Shown here: one piece after another, positions 35,173-43,977 of the stretch
How positions within the stretch are numbered: position 1 is the stretch's first letter
Layout of the letters: every line of letters starts with the position of its first letter
DNA from: JBGVSA01 sp047605765
GTDB taxonomy: Bacteria > Pseudomonadota > Gammaproteobacteria > Burkholderiales > Rhodocyclaceae
Direction of reading: 5' to 3'
NCBI GenBank assembly: GCA_047605765.1
Contig: JASGFB010000004.1
Span: 1-64,000 of the forward strand
Length of the DNA stretch: 64,000 nt
Notes under the pieces: generated by a model
Seen by the model: the letters and a program-made list of their open reading frames with translations, nothing else
What the model was told of the DNA's origin: nothing
Database searches by the model: none
Translations under genes and position numbers: made by a program

Positions 35173-36126
35173 TCAAGGATGCGGGTTGTCGACGACCAGC
35201 GCATTATCGCCCGGAACCGACCCGCCCTGGGTCAGTTCGGACATGTGCTGGACAGCGAATTCAGCGAAGGTCGAGTGCAGGCGGGCGCGGAAGCGGTCTT
35301 TGGGCACCAGCACGTTGAGCGACGAATACAGGCGCGGTTCGAGCGATACCGCCACCAGGGTGCCATCGCGCAGATCGCGCGTCAGCGAGGCGCGCGAAAT
35401 GATGGCGAAGCCCATGCCGTCGCGCACCAGTTGCTTGATGACCGCGAGACTGCCCAGTTCGGCCGTGCGCGCAAGGTTTTCGGGCGGCACGCCCGAGGCG
35501 CGGAAGAACTCTTCGGCCAGCGCCCGGATCGCCGCGCCCGGATCGCGATCGACGAAGGGGAACGGCTGCAGGTCTTCGGCACGCACCGAAGCGACCTTGG
35601 CCAGCATGTGCCCCGGCGGCACCACCACCATCAGTTCATCGCGATAGGCCAGCGTGCATTCGAGATCGGCGTCGCGTGAATCCTTTTCGACCATGCCGAC
35701 GTCGATGTCGTGCGACAGCACGCGGTTTTCGATGTTTTCGGAATTGCCGACGAACAGGCGCGGCATCACGCGTGGGTATTTCTGCTTGAAACGCGTCAGC
35801 AACTGCGGCAGCCAGTAAGCGGCGATGGTCGGACTCACGCCGATGGTCAGCACGCCGGTGAGCTCGTCGGTGAGCTCGTTGATGCGTGTTTCCATCTCGT
35901 CGGACAGCCCGAGAATGCGCTCGGCATAGGCGAAGACGATTTCGCCCGCCGGTGTGAGCGTGACTTTGCCGTGCCCGCGATCGAGCAGGCGCGTGTTGAA
36001 TTGCTCTTCCAGTTGCTTGATCTGGAAGGTCACGGCCGGCTGTGTCATGAACAGCGTTTCAGCCGCGCGTGTGAACGAGCCGTGCCTTGCGACGGCGTGA
36101 AAGACCTGCAATCTCCGGTCAGCCAT
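35173..36126 (-). CDS. LysR-family transcriptional regulator (CysL/CbbR-like)
   Basis: A 317-residue regulator. The winged HTH (1-60) has LQVFHAVARHGSFTRAAETL and TQPAVTFQIKQLE. A periplasmic-binding-like effector domain begins near LTGVLTIGVSPTIAAYWLP. The close match of the N-terminal half to CbbR/CysL types (MTQPAVTFQIKQLEEQFN) suggests a metabolite-sensing activator. It sits between alr and lplT and is divergent from lplT. An imperfect palindrome of LysR-box form lies 13 nt upstream of its start. Confidence 0.88.
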   Translation of the reverse strand: MADRRLQVFHAVARHGSFTRAAETLFMTQPAVTFQIKQLEEQFNTRLLDRGHGKVTLTPAGEIVFAYAERILGLSDEMETRINELTDELTGVLTIGVSPTIAAYWLPQLLTRFKQKYPRVMPRLFVGNSENIENRVLSHDIDVGMVEKDSRDADLECTLAYRDELMVVVPPGHMLAKVASVRAEDLQPFPFVDRDPGAAIRALAEEFFRASGVPPENLARTAELGSLAVIKQLVRDGMGFAIISRASLTRDLRDGTLVAVSLEPRLYSSLNVLVPKDRFRARLHSTFAEFAVQHMSELTQGGSVPGDNALVVDNPHP

Positions 36127-36139
36127 GGCGCCACCCTGT

Positions 36140-36154
36140 ATAAGAACTTTTTAT
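36140..36154. promoter_or_regulatory. Candidate LysR binding site
   Basis: ATAAGAACTTTTTAT is a 15-nt imperfect palindrome: every position is symmetric except one pair and the centre. It follows the T-N11-A form of LysR sites and lies in the lysR/lplT divergent gap immediately upstream of lysR. Autorepression is the expected role. Confidence 0.4.
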
Positions 36155-36317
36155 TCCCGTCATTGCAGCACAAACGATCCTGGCTGTCACGCTTTTGTGA
36201 GGCGGACGGCACTTACCTGTCGCCATTCGTGTCGCCACGCCAATTCACACGTTCGCAGCGCAGGTACTGGAAACTGTCTGTGGTATAAACGCGCTTTCGC
36301 CCGCATAAGAGAGATAC

Positions 36318-37640
36318 ATGGGCTTGGGTTTCTATATTGTCATGCTGGCGCAGTTCTTTTCAGCGCTGGCGGACAACGCCTTGCTGATCTGCGCCATTGC
36401 GATTCTGCAGCACCTGCAGGCGCCGCCCGAGTACACACCCCTGCTGAAGACCTCCTTCACGATTTCGTACGTCGTGCTGGCGGCGTTCGTAGGCGCCTTC
36501 GCCGACTCCATGCCCAAGTGGCGGGTGATGCTGATCAGCAACAGCGTCAAGATCGTCGGCTGCGGCATGATGCTCGCCGGCATGAATCCCCTGGTGGCAT
36601 ACGCCGTCGTCGGCCTGGGTGCCGCCGCCTATTCTCCCGCCAAGTACGGCATCCTCACCGAAATGCTGCCGCCCTCCAAACTGGTCACGGCCAATGGCTG
36701 GATCGAGGGCCTCACCGTGGGTGCCATCATTCTCGGCTCGCTGCTCGGCGGCGCGCTGATCCTGCCGGACTTCCGCGACTGGGCCATGGGCCTGGGCATT
36801 CCGGGCATCCGCACGGGCGACCAGGCCAGCATCCTGCTGGTGGGCCTGCTGTACGTCATTGCCGCCATCTTCAATCGCTACGTGCCGGACACCGGCGTCG
36901 ACCACAAGCCGCTCAAGCACAGCCCGCTCTATTTGATTCACGAATTCGCGCACTGCGTGAAGCTGCTGTGGCGCGACAAGCTCGGCCAGATTTCATTGGC
37001 CGTCACCACGCTGTTCTGGGGTGCCGGCGCCACGCTGCAATTCATCGTCATCGACTGGGCCTTTCACACCATGGGCCTGAGCCTGTCCAAGGCCACCCAA
37101 TTGCAGGGCGTGGTCGCCGTGGGCGTGGCCATCGGCGCGATCGCCGCGGCCCGCTGGCTGACGCTGCGCAAGTCGGCCAGCGTCATTCCCATCGGTGTCG
37201 CCATGGGTCTGATCGTCCCGCTGATGGTGCTGCTGCCCTTCATCCCCCGCGAACACGTGGGCGGGGCGTTCAGCTGGTTCGGCAATTCCATCGAAGTCCA
37301 TCTGCATCTGCGCATGATGGCGGTGATGTTCCTGATGGTCATCGTCGGCGCGCTGTCGGGCTTTTTCGTCGTGCCAATGAATGCACTGCTGCAGCACCGC
37401 GGCCACGTGCTGATGGGCGCGGGCCATTCGATCGCGGTACAGAATTTCAACGAAAACCTGTCGATTCTCGTCATGACCGGCCTGTACGCCCTGCTGGTAC
37501 GCAGCGGCCTGTCGGTGAATGCGGTCATCGTGCTGTTCGGCCTGTTCGTCGCCGGCACCATGTACCTGGTCAAGCTGCGCTTCGAGGCCAACCAGCGCGA
37601 GCACGACGACGTCGGGCTGCTCGAAGACGCGCCTCACTGA
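36318..37640 (+). CDS. lplT: Lysophospholipid transporter LplT
   Basis: A 440-residue MFS protein that flips lysophospholipids across the inner membrane for re-acylation. It opens with FYIVMLAQFFSALADNALL, typical of LplT, followed by about twelve membrane segments, including MAVMFLMVIVGALSGFFVVP. In enterobacteria it pairs with Aas (acyltransferase), which is not in the window. The length is somewhat above E. coli LplT (397). An AGAGAG box precedes the ATG. Upstream, TATAAA at 36284-36289 may be a -10 element. Confidence 0.92.
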   Translation: MGLGFYIVMLAQFFSALADNALLICAIAILQHLQAPPEYTPLLKTSFTISYVVLAAFVGAFADSMPKWRVMLISNSVKIVGCGMMLAGMNPLVAYAVVGLGAAAYSPAKYGILTEMLPPSKLVTANGWIEGLTVGAIILGSLLGGALILPDFRDWAMGLGIPGIRTGDQASILLVGLLYVIAAIFNRYVPDTGVDHKPLKHSPLYLIHEFAHCVKLLWRDKLGQISLAVTTLFWGAGATLQFIVIDWAFHTMGLSLSKATQLQGVVAVGVAIGAIAAARWLTLRKSASVIPIGVAMGLIVPLMVLLPFIPREHVGGAFSWFGNSIEVHLHLRMMAVMFLMVIVGALSGFFVVPMNALLQHRGHVLMGAGHSIAVQNFNENLSILVMTGLYALLVRSGLSVNAVIVLFGLFVAGTMYLVKLRFEANQREHDDVGLLEDAPH

Positions 37641-37768
37641 CGCGCTTTCCCCCTTATGTCGCATAGTCGGCGCCGCCCTGGGCGCCGCGCTGCACTTACG
37701 GACGTAGCCCCCCACGCAAAAGCGCAATCTCAATCAAGCCGGCACGTGACCGAACGATCCCTGCAAGC

Positions 37769-37801
37769 AAAAAAAACGGCGCCCCGAGGCGCCATTTTTT
37801 T
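37769..37801. terminator. Bidirectional terminator lplT / lolD
   Basis: GGCGCC-CCGA-GGCGCC is flanked by A8 on the left and T7 on the right, between the convergent lplT and lolD genes. Confidence 0.85.
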
Positions 37802-37822
37802 GCCGCTCTTCATGCAGACAGG

Positions 37823-38503
37823 TCAGTGCGGATGCAGGCAGCCGTCGCGCAACACCAGCACGCGCTGAGCGCGCTGGGCCAGATCGGGGTCGTGGGTCAC
37901 CATGACCAGCGACGTCCCCAGGCGGGCGTTGAGATCGAGCATCAGATCGAACACCGTGGCGGCCGTCAGGCGATCCAGATTACCGGTGGGCTCGTCGGCC
38001 AGGATGCATTGCGGCTCGGTCACCAGGGCGCGGGCGATGGCGGCGCGCTGACGCTCGCCGCCGGACAGCTCGCCCGGCGTGTGGTCCAGCCGATGGCCGA
38101 GGCCGACCGATTCGAGCATGCGGGCGGCACGAGCGTGCGCGTCGGCCTGCGGTATGCGGCGGATGGTCAACGGCATGGCGACGTTTTCGAGCGCAGTGAA
38201 TTCCGGCAGCAAATGGTGGAACTGATAGACGAAGCCGAGCGACTGGTTGCGCATGCGCCCACGCTCGGCGTCCGACACTGTCGACATCTCGCGCCCGAGC
38301 AGCGTCACGCCGCCCTTGCTGGGGGTATCCAGCCCACCCAGCAGATGCAGCAGCGTGCTCTTGCCGGAGCCCGACGAACCGATGATCGAGACCGTCTCAC
38401 CCTTGGCCACCGACAGGCTCACGTCTTCGAGTACGCGCACGCCGTCTCCGCCGTTGCCGTAAGTCTTGGCCAGCGCCTGGCACGACAGCACGATTTCACT
38501 CAT
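37823..38503 (-). CDS. lolD: Lipoprotein-releasing ABC transporter ATPase LolD
   Basis: A 226-residue ABC ATPase that powers extraction of outer-membrane lipoproteins to LolA. Walker A is GSSGSGKST, the signature LSGGERQRAAIARAL, Walker B ILADEPTGNLD. The MacB/LolD-type loop GFVYQFHHLLPEF is present. Its start overlaps the end of lolC by 8 nt. Confidence 0.95.
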   Translation of the reverse strand: MSEIVLSCQALAKTYGNGGDGVRVLEDVSLSVAKGETVSIIGSSGSGKSTLLHLLGGLDTPSKGGVTLLGREMSTVSDAERGRMRNQSLGFVYQFHHLLPEFTALENVAMPLTIRRIPQADAHARAARMLESVGLGHRLDHTPGELSGGERQRAAIARALVTEPQCILADEPTGNLDRLTAATVFDLMLDLNARLGTSLVMVTHDPDLAQRAQRVLVLRDGCLHPH

Positions 38504-39749
38504 AGCGCAGCGCCTCCGCCGGATTGATGCGCGAGGCGCGCCAGCTCGGATAGAGCGTGGCCACCAGGGTCAGAAAGAACGCCACGCCGACGATGGTGCC
38601 GACGTCACCCCAGATCAGCTTCGAGGGCAGTTCCGAGATGTAGTACACATCCTTGGCGAGGAACTGCACGTGGAAGGTGCGCTCGATGAACGGCACCACC
38701 ACATCGATGTTCAAGGCCAGCGCCACACCCAGAATCACGCCGACGCCCAGGCCGATGAAGCCCATGATGGCGCCCTGGATGACGAAGATCTTCATGATCG
38801 AACCGGGACTGGCGCCCAGCGTGCGCAGGATGGCGATGTCGGCGCGTTTGTCCTGCACTGCCATGACGAGGGCCGACACGATATTGAAGGCCGCTACCGC
38901 CACGATCAGCGACAGGATGATGAACATCACGTTCTTTTCGATCTGTACGGCGCGGAAGAAATTGGCGTGGCTCTGCGTCCAGTCGGTCGCATACAGATTG
39001 CTCGGCAGCACCTGGGCCACCTGGCGCGCCACGCGCGGCGCATCGAACAGATCCTTCAGCTTGAGGCGCACGCCCGACACGCCGTCGCCCAGTTGGTAGA
39101 GCTTCTGCGCGTCTTCGAGGTTGATCAGCGCCAGGCCCGAGTCGTATTCGAACATGCCCGCTTCGAACACCCCCACCACGGTGAACTGCTTCAGGCGCGG
39201 CAGCACGGCGGCCGGTGTCACCAGCCCCTGCGGCGCGATGAGTGTGATCTTGTCGCCGTATTGCACGCCCAGCGCACGTGCCAGCTCGATGCCCAACACC
39301 ACGCCGAACTCGCCCGGCTTGAGGTCTTCGAGCTTACCGATCTTCATCGCCGTGCCCAGATCGGAAACCGTCTGCTCGAGCTTGGGATCGACCCCACGCA
39401 CGAGCGCGCCGCGCACCTGGGCGTCGATCGAGAACATGCCCTGCTCCTGCACGAAGGGTGCAGCGCCAAGCACATCGGGGGTCCCGCGGGCGACGTCGGC
39501 GAAGCGCTGCCAGTTCGACATCTCGCCCTGGTAGGCCGAAATCTGCACGTGCGAAGCCACGCCCAGAATACGGGCGCGCAATTCTTCCTGGAACCCGTTC
39601 ATGACCGACAGTACGACGATCAACGCCGCCACGCCCAGCGCGATGCCGGCCATCGACACGAAGGAGATGAAAGAGACGAAACCGCCGCTGCCCTTGGCGC
39701 GACGCTTGGCCCGGACATAGCGCAGGCCGACGAGGAGCTCGAAATCCAT
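38496..39749 (-). CDS. lolC: Lipoprotein-releasing ABC transporter permease LolC/E
   Basis: A 417-residue inner-membrane protein with one N-terminal membrane segment, a large periplasmic MacB_PCD domain, and three C-terminal segments (FIILSLIVAVAAFNIVSALV, GFIGLGVGVILGVALAL and a final one near the C-terminus). The start FELLVGLRYVRAKRR and the end SWRASRINPAEALRYE are typical. Only one permease is present, so the complex is probably LolCD with a homodimeric or hybrid permease, as in many Betaproteobacteria. ATG chosen at 39749. Confidence 0.94.
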   Translation of the reverse strand: MDFELLVGLRYVRAKRRAKGSGGFVSFISFVSMAGIALGVAALIVVLSVMNGFQEELRARILGVASHVQISAYQGEMSNWQRFADVARGTPDVLGAAPFVQEQGMFSIDAQVRGALVRGVDPKLEQTVSDLGTAMKIGKLEDLKPGEFGVVLGIELARALGVQYGDKITLIAPQGLVTPAAVLPRLKQFTVVGVFEAGMFEYDSGLALINLEDAQKLYQLGDGVSGVRLKLKDLFDAPRVARQVAQVLPSNLYATDWTQSHANFFRAVQIEKNVMFIILSLIVAVAAFNIVSALVMAVQDKRADIAILRTLGASPGSIMKIFVIQGAIMGFIGLGVGVILGVALALNIDVVVPFIERTFHVQFLAKDVYYISELPSKLIWGDVGTIVGVAFFLTLVATLYPSWRASRINPAEALRYE

Positions 39750-39844
39750 AGCGGCCTGCATGCTACACTGCCCCCGCACTTCGCACCATGCCGCGGCACT
39801 GCCGCACCGCCCGTTCGTCCCCTCCGCGCCACGCCCCTCTGTCG

Positions 39845-40900
39845 ATGAAAGCTCCCGTCTGCGTCGTTCCGGCACTCATCTGGCCTTCCACGGGCATGGA
39901 GCCGCACCTGACTCAGACCGCCCTGCCCGCCCTGTCCAGCCTGTTGGCCGGCGCCCCCACCGACGAAGCACCAGCGCAGGCGCTGGAAGTCTGGCTGGCC
40001 GCGCAGTTCGGCATCGCCGAGCGGGCACCGCTGGCCTTGATGCGTCTGGCCGGCGAAACCGATTTCCTCGCCGAAACGCCCGAACTCGACAGCACGGCAG
40101 TCTGGCTGTGCGCCGACCCGGTGGCGATGACCTTCTCGCGCGACAACCTGCTGCTCAGTGAAGCAGCCGGCCTCGACGTGAGCGCAGAGGACGCACGTGC
40201 GCTGCTGGCCGATCTCAACGCCACCTTTGCCGACGTTGGCCGCTTTTATGCCGCCAGCCCCACGCGCTGGTACCTGCGCGTGGCGCCCGGTTTCGGCGGC
40301 ACCGATGACGTCATCTTTGCCCCGCTGACCGACGTGGCCGGCCGCCCGGTTGCTTATTTCCAGCCGGAAGGCCCCGACGTGACGCGCTGGGCGAGGCTGT
40401 CCAACGAATTGCAGGTGTTCTGCTACAACCACCCCGTCAATGCCGCCCGTGAAGCAAGCGGCCGCGCGCCCCTCAATGCCATGTGGCTGTGGGGCAATGG
40501 GCACCTGCCAGCCCACGCGCTGCGCGCACCGGCCGCCGACATCGCCGGCCAGGCACTGATGCTGCGCGGGCTGTTGCGGCTGGCTGGATCGACAGCCACC
40601 ACGCCGGGCCCGCAGGTCGCATGGCAATTGGCCGACGCCCTCGCCGCGCCAGCCCAACTGCGCCAGGGCGACGCCTGGCTGGCCGCCTTGGCGGCGCTCG
40701 ACCGTGAGTTGTTCCAGCCCTATGCCGAGGCCCTGGCGGATGGCCGCATCGAGGCGCTGACGCTGATCGCGCCGGCCGAACATGCCACCGTCACCTGGCA
40801 TGTCCGGCGCCGTCCGCGCTGGCAGTTCTGGCACCGCCCGCTCAGCGCCGCCGCACTGGCCGCCACGCTGACGCGCCCTGACCGGCGCACCGCGCCATGA
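39845..40900 (+). CDS. Conserved betaproteobacterial protein upstream of recJ
   Basis: A 351-residue soluble protein. The sequence (CVVPALIWPSTGMEPHLTQT near the start; WLCADPVAMTFSRDNLLL; NELQVFCYNHPVNAAREASG; PLNAMWLWGNGHLP) resembles proteins loosely annotated as phosphoglycerate-mutase-like or RpfE-type regulatory proteins, found beside recJ in Burkholderiales. The family relationship is recalled, not tested, and no catalytic motif is evident. It overlaps recJ by 4 nt (ATGA), so the two are translationally coupled and possibly functionally linked. Start at 39845 (MKAPVCVVP). Divergent from lolC. Confidence 0.7.
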   Translation: MKAPVCVVPALIWPSTGMEPHLTQTALPALSSLLAGAPTDEAPAQALEVWLAAQFGIAERAPLALMRLAGETDFLAETPELDSTAVWLCADPVAMTFSRDNLLLSEAAGLDVSAEDARALLADLNATFADVGRFYAASPTRWYLRVAPGFGGTDDVIFAPLTDVAGRPVAYFQPEGPDVTRWARLSNELQVFCYNHPVNAAREASGRAPLNAMWLWGNGHLPAHALRAPAADIAGQALMLRGLLRLAGSTATTPGPQVAWQLADALAAPAQLRQGDAWLAALAALDRELFQPYAEALADGRIEALTLIAPAEHATVTWHVRRRPRWQFWHRPLSAAALAATLTRPDRRTAP

Positions 40901-42594
40901 CGCTCATCGTTCGCCGCAGCGCGCCCCACGGCGTCGTCCAGCAACTGACGCGCGCCGGCCAGCACCCCTTGCTGGCACGCTTGTATGCCGCGCGCGGCGT
41001 GGCCACCCACGCCGAGCTGTGCACCGACCTCAACACCTTGCTGCCGCCCACCGGCCTGCGCGGCATCCAGGACGCCGCCCGCCTGCTGGCGGACGCCATT
41101 GAAGCCGGTGCGCGCATGGTGATCGTGGCCGACTACGACTGCGACGGCGCCACCGCCTGCGCCGTCGGCCTGCGCGCGTTGCGCGCCATGGGTGCGCACG
41201 TGGACTACATCGTGCCCAACCGTTTCGAGTACGGTTACGGGCTGACGCCGGCCATCGTCGAACTGGCCGCCGGACTCACCCCCGACGTGCTCATCACCGT
41301 GGACAACGGCATCGCCAGCGTCGACGGCGTGGCCGCCGCGCGTGCCGCCGGCATGACCACCGTCATCACCGATCACCACTTGCCGGGCGACGTCCTGCCC
41401 GATGCGGATGTCATCGTCAATCCAAACCAGCCGGGCTGCGATTTCGGCAGCAAGCACCTGGCCGGCGTCGGCGTGATGTTCTACGTTGCCAGCGCGGTGC
41501 GCGCCGAATTGCGCACGCGCGGCTGGTTCCAATCCAGCGGTCTGCCCGAACCCCGCCTGGGCGATCTGCTGGATCTGGTCGCGCTCGGCACCGTCGCCGA
41601 CGTGGTCAGGCTCGATGCCAATAACCGCCTGCTGGTCAGTCAGGGGCTGGCACGCATGCGCGCCGGCCGCCTGCATCCCGGCGTGCGTGCCCTGTTCGCC
41701 GCCGCCGGCCGCGATCCGGCGCGCGCCAGCACCTTCGACATGGGGTTCGCGCTGGGGCCGCGGCTGAACGCTGCGGGGCGCCTGGCCGACATGTCGCTGG
41801 GGATCGAATGCCTGATCACCGACGATCTGGCGCGGGCCATGAACATCGCGCAGGAACTCGATCGGCTGAACCGCGAACGGCGCGCCATCGAAGAAGAAAT
41901 GAAAGACACCGCCATGGCCTCGCTGGAGTACGCCGATCTGGCGCTGCGGCCAGCCATCGCGCTGTTCGAGCCGGACTGGCACCAGGGCGTGATCGGCATC
42001 GTGGCCGGGCGCATCAAGGAGCGCGCCCATCGTCCGACCATCGCCTTCGCCCGCGCCGGCGACGGGCAGATCAAGGGTTCGGGCCGGTCGATCGCCGCCT
42101 TGCACATGCGCGATGCACTCGATCTGGTCACCAAGCGCCATCCCGACCTGATCCTCAAGTTCGGCGGCCATGCCATGGCCGCCGGCCTGACGATCCGCGA
42201 AGAGCATTTCACGCGCTTCGCCGACATCTTTGCCGACACCGTGGGCGAATTGCTCGACGAATCGGATTTGCTGCGGCGCGTCGAAACCGACGGGCCACTC
42301 GAAGCCGGCTACATGTCGCTCGAAACCGCCCGCCTGCTGGACCATGCCATCTGGGGACAGGGCTTTGCGCCCCCGGTGTTCGACGATGTGTTCGAAGTCG
42401 AACATCAGCGTTTGCTCAAGGAACGCCATCTCAAACTGCGCCTGCGCCTGGGCGCGCACAGTTTCGACGCGGTGCGCTTCCATTGCGCCGAGGTCGTGCC
42501 CGACCGCATCCGCGCCGCCTACCGCCTGTCCGTCAATGAGTACAACGGCGTCGCTTCGGTGCAACTCATGCTGGAACACTTCGAGCCCGCGTAA
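40897..42594 (+). CDS. recJ: Single-stranded-DNA-specific exonuclease RecJ
   Basis: A 565-residue DHH-family 5'-3' exonuclease acting in recombination and mismatch repair. Catalytic motifs include VIVADYDCDGATA and VITDHHLPGD. The DHHA1 part has GFALGPRLNAAGRL and KFGGHAMAAGLTI. The C-terminal OB-fold is complete. The length matches E. coli RecJ (577). Confidence 0.95.
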   Translation: MTLIVRRSAPHGVVQQLTRAGQHPLLARLYAARGVATHAELCTDLNTLLPPTGLRGIQDAARLLADAIEAGARMVIVADYDCDGATACAVGLRALRAMGAHVDYIVPNRFEYGYGLTPAIVELAAGLTPDVLITVDNGIASVDGVAAARAAGMTTVITDHHLPGDVLPDADVIVNPNQPGCDFGSKHLAGVGVMFYVASAVRAELRTRGWFQSSGLPEPRLGDLLDLVALGTVADVVRLDANNRLLVSQGLARMRAGRLHPGVRALFAAAGRDPARASTFDMGFALGPRLNAAGRLADMSLGIECLITDDLARAMNIAQELDRLNRERRAIEEEMKDTAMASLEYADLALRPAIALFEPDWHQGVIGIVAGRIKERAHRPTIAFARAGDGQIKGSGRSIAALHMRDALDLVTKRHPDLILKFGGHAMAAGLTIREEHFTRFADIFADTVGELLDESDLLRRVETDGPLEAGYMSLETARLLDHAIWGQGFAPPVFDDVFEVEHQRLLKERHLKLRLRLGAHSFDAVRFHCAEVVPDRIRAAYRLSVNEYNGVASVQLMLEHFEPA

Positions 42595-42740
42595 GAGTAG
42601 GTACGGCATCGTAGGAAGTCTTCTAAGCATCCGAAGACGTTGATGGTATTTCCCTGGCGTCTGACGCATCCCAAGCGCCTGCCGAGGCTGCGCTCATAAG
42701 GTGCCGATTGCCTCGCCATCCGCTGAAGGAACATCTCTCC

Positions 42741-42905
42741 ATGAACACCGTCTGCGCAGATCCGATGTCCACCTCTCCGGCGCTCTGCAGCCCCCGTTCC
42801 GCGATCGTGCAGACACCGTGCAAAGGGTGCGATTTTTGCAACGCAGCAACACGCCAAGGACGGCGCGCGTATTTAGTTTTGTTACAAACCAATTCTTTGC
42901 GTTAA
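42741..42905 (+). CDS. Possible 54-residue Cys-rich small protein
   Basis: A short frame with an AAGGA box about 11 nt before the ATG. The peptide has Cys at 5, 16, 27, 30 and 33, the last three as CKGCDFC, which could hold a metal or cluster. It ends in a hydrophobic/basic tail (AYLVLLQTNSLR). I know of no family match. It could be a leader peptide or small protein linked to terC, or chance. Confidence 0.25.
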   Translation: MNTVCADPMSTSPALCSPRSAIVQTPCKGCDFCNAATRQGRRAYLVLLQTNSLR

Positions 42906-42907
42906 AT
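42879..42907 (+). promoter_or_regulatory. Candidate promoter for terC
   Basis: TTGTTA and TTAAAT hexamers (4 of 6 matches each to sigma70 consensus) lie 17 nt apart, in the first AT-rich part of the gap. They would give a leader of about 225 nt. Confidence 0.3.
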
Positions 42908-43138
42908 CAGCTGGTGGCCGATCATATTTTGAGACCGGAAACAGTTCGAAAAGCCCATGCAAAGGGGCTCGAAATGTCACAAAAAGAACGATCTGGCGGG
43001 AACCAAACTTGCGACGGGCGTCACCAAGATAGGTTTGAACAAAGCAGCTTTGTCAGATAATTCCGGGGTCGCGTTTTTATAACACGACGCTATTTCACTG
43101 CTAACTTTCATAGATTCTTCTAACTCTCCCACCACATC

Positions 43139-43891
43139 ATGGAATGGCTTCTTGATCCCAATGCCTGGGTCGCGCTGGCGACATTGACCGCGCTGGAAAT
43201 CGTCCTCGGCATCGACAACATCATCTTCATTTCGATTCTCGTCGGCCGTCTGCCGACCCACCAACGCAACTCTGCCCGCCGCCTCGGTCTGCTGCTGGCC
43301 ATGATGTCGCGTATCGCCCTGCTTGTGTCGCTGGCCTGGATCATGCGGCTAACGGCGCCACTGTTCGAAGTGCTCGGCCAGGAAGTCTCCGGCCGCGACA
43401 TCATCCTCATCGTCGGCGGCCTGTTCCTGCTGTGGAAGAGCGTGCATGAGATCCACCATTCGCTGACGCTGCCAACCGAAGAAGAACACCACGAAAACGC
43501 GGCCAAAAAGGCGAGCTATGCCGGCGTGCTGGTGCAGATCGCCATCATCGACATCGTGTTCTCGCTCGATTCGGTCATCACCGCGGTGGGCCTGGTCGAC
43601 CAGATTCCGGTCATGATCTGCGCCATCCTGCTGTCGGTCGCCGTGATGATGCTGGCGGCCAAGCCGATCGGCGAATTCGTCGATGCCAACCCGACCATCA
43701 AGATGCTGGCGCTGTCGTTCCTGGTGCTGGTGGGCGTGACGCTGATGGCCGAGGGCTTCGATACCCACGTGCCGAAGGGTTACATCTACTTCGCCATGGC
43801 GTTCTCGGTGGCGGTAGAGATGATCAACATCCGCCTGCGCAAGCGCATGGCGCTGCGGCTGACCAAGGACATGCCGGGCGACGGCAAGTAA
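43139..43891 (+). CDS. TerC-family integral membrane protein
   Basis: A 250-residue protein of the TerC/YkoY/Alx family, linked to manganese or other metal-ion export and tellurite resistance. Two internally similar halves carry the family's Asp-containing motifs EIVLGIDNIIFISIL and IIDIVFSLDSVITAVG within membrane segments. About seven segments are visible, with a His/Glu-rich cytoplasmic loop in the middle (EEEHHENAAKK). The ATG at 43139 is the only reasonable start. Confidence 0.9.
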   Translation: MEWLLDPNAWVALATLTALEIVLGIDNIIFISILVGRLPTHQRNSARRLGLLLAMMSRIALLVSLAWIMRLTAPLFEVLGQEVSGRDIILIVGGLFLLWKSVHEIHHSLTLPTEEEHHENAAKKASYAGVLVQIAIIDIVFSLDSVITAVGLVDQIPVMICAILLSVAVMMLAAKPIGEFVDANPTIKMLALSFLVLVGVTLMAEGFDTHVPKGYIYFAMAFSVAVEMINIRLRKRMALRLTKDMPGDGK

Positions 43892-43923
43892 GCCGCCGCC
43901 AGGGGTCGCTCAGCGGCCCCACG

Positions 43924-43965
43924 AGCCAAACAAAAAGCCGGGCATGCCCGGCTTTTTGTTTGGCT
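43924..43965. terminator. Bidirectional terminator terC / PP2C gene
   Basis: Two perfect 20-nt inverted arms, each containing CAAAAAGCCGGGC or its complement and separated by only two bases, lie between the convergent terC and phosphatase genes. T5 tracts lie inside the palindrome on each strand. Confidence 0.9.
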
Positions 43966-43977
43966 GTCGGCACCGTG

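Larger units (their letters stand above)
42595..43138. other. 544-base AT-richer gap upstream of the terC gene
   Basis: This gap is visibly lower in G+C than the flanking genes from about 42830 on. It holds a possible 54-residue Cys-rich frame (42741-42905), a candidate promoter (42879-42907), and hairpins at 42945-42973 and 43039-43053. TerC-family genes are often under yybP-ykoY (Mn/pH) RNA control, but I do not find that consensus here. There is no clear Shine-Dalgarno sequence in front of terC. Confidence 0.5.

Noticed and set aside
42907..43138. A yybP-ykoY manganese riboswitch upstream of terC
   Set aside because: The conserved loop sequences of that element are not recognisable, although hairpins are present. 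A covariance search would be decisive.
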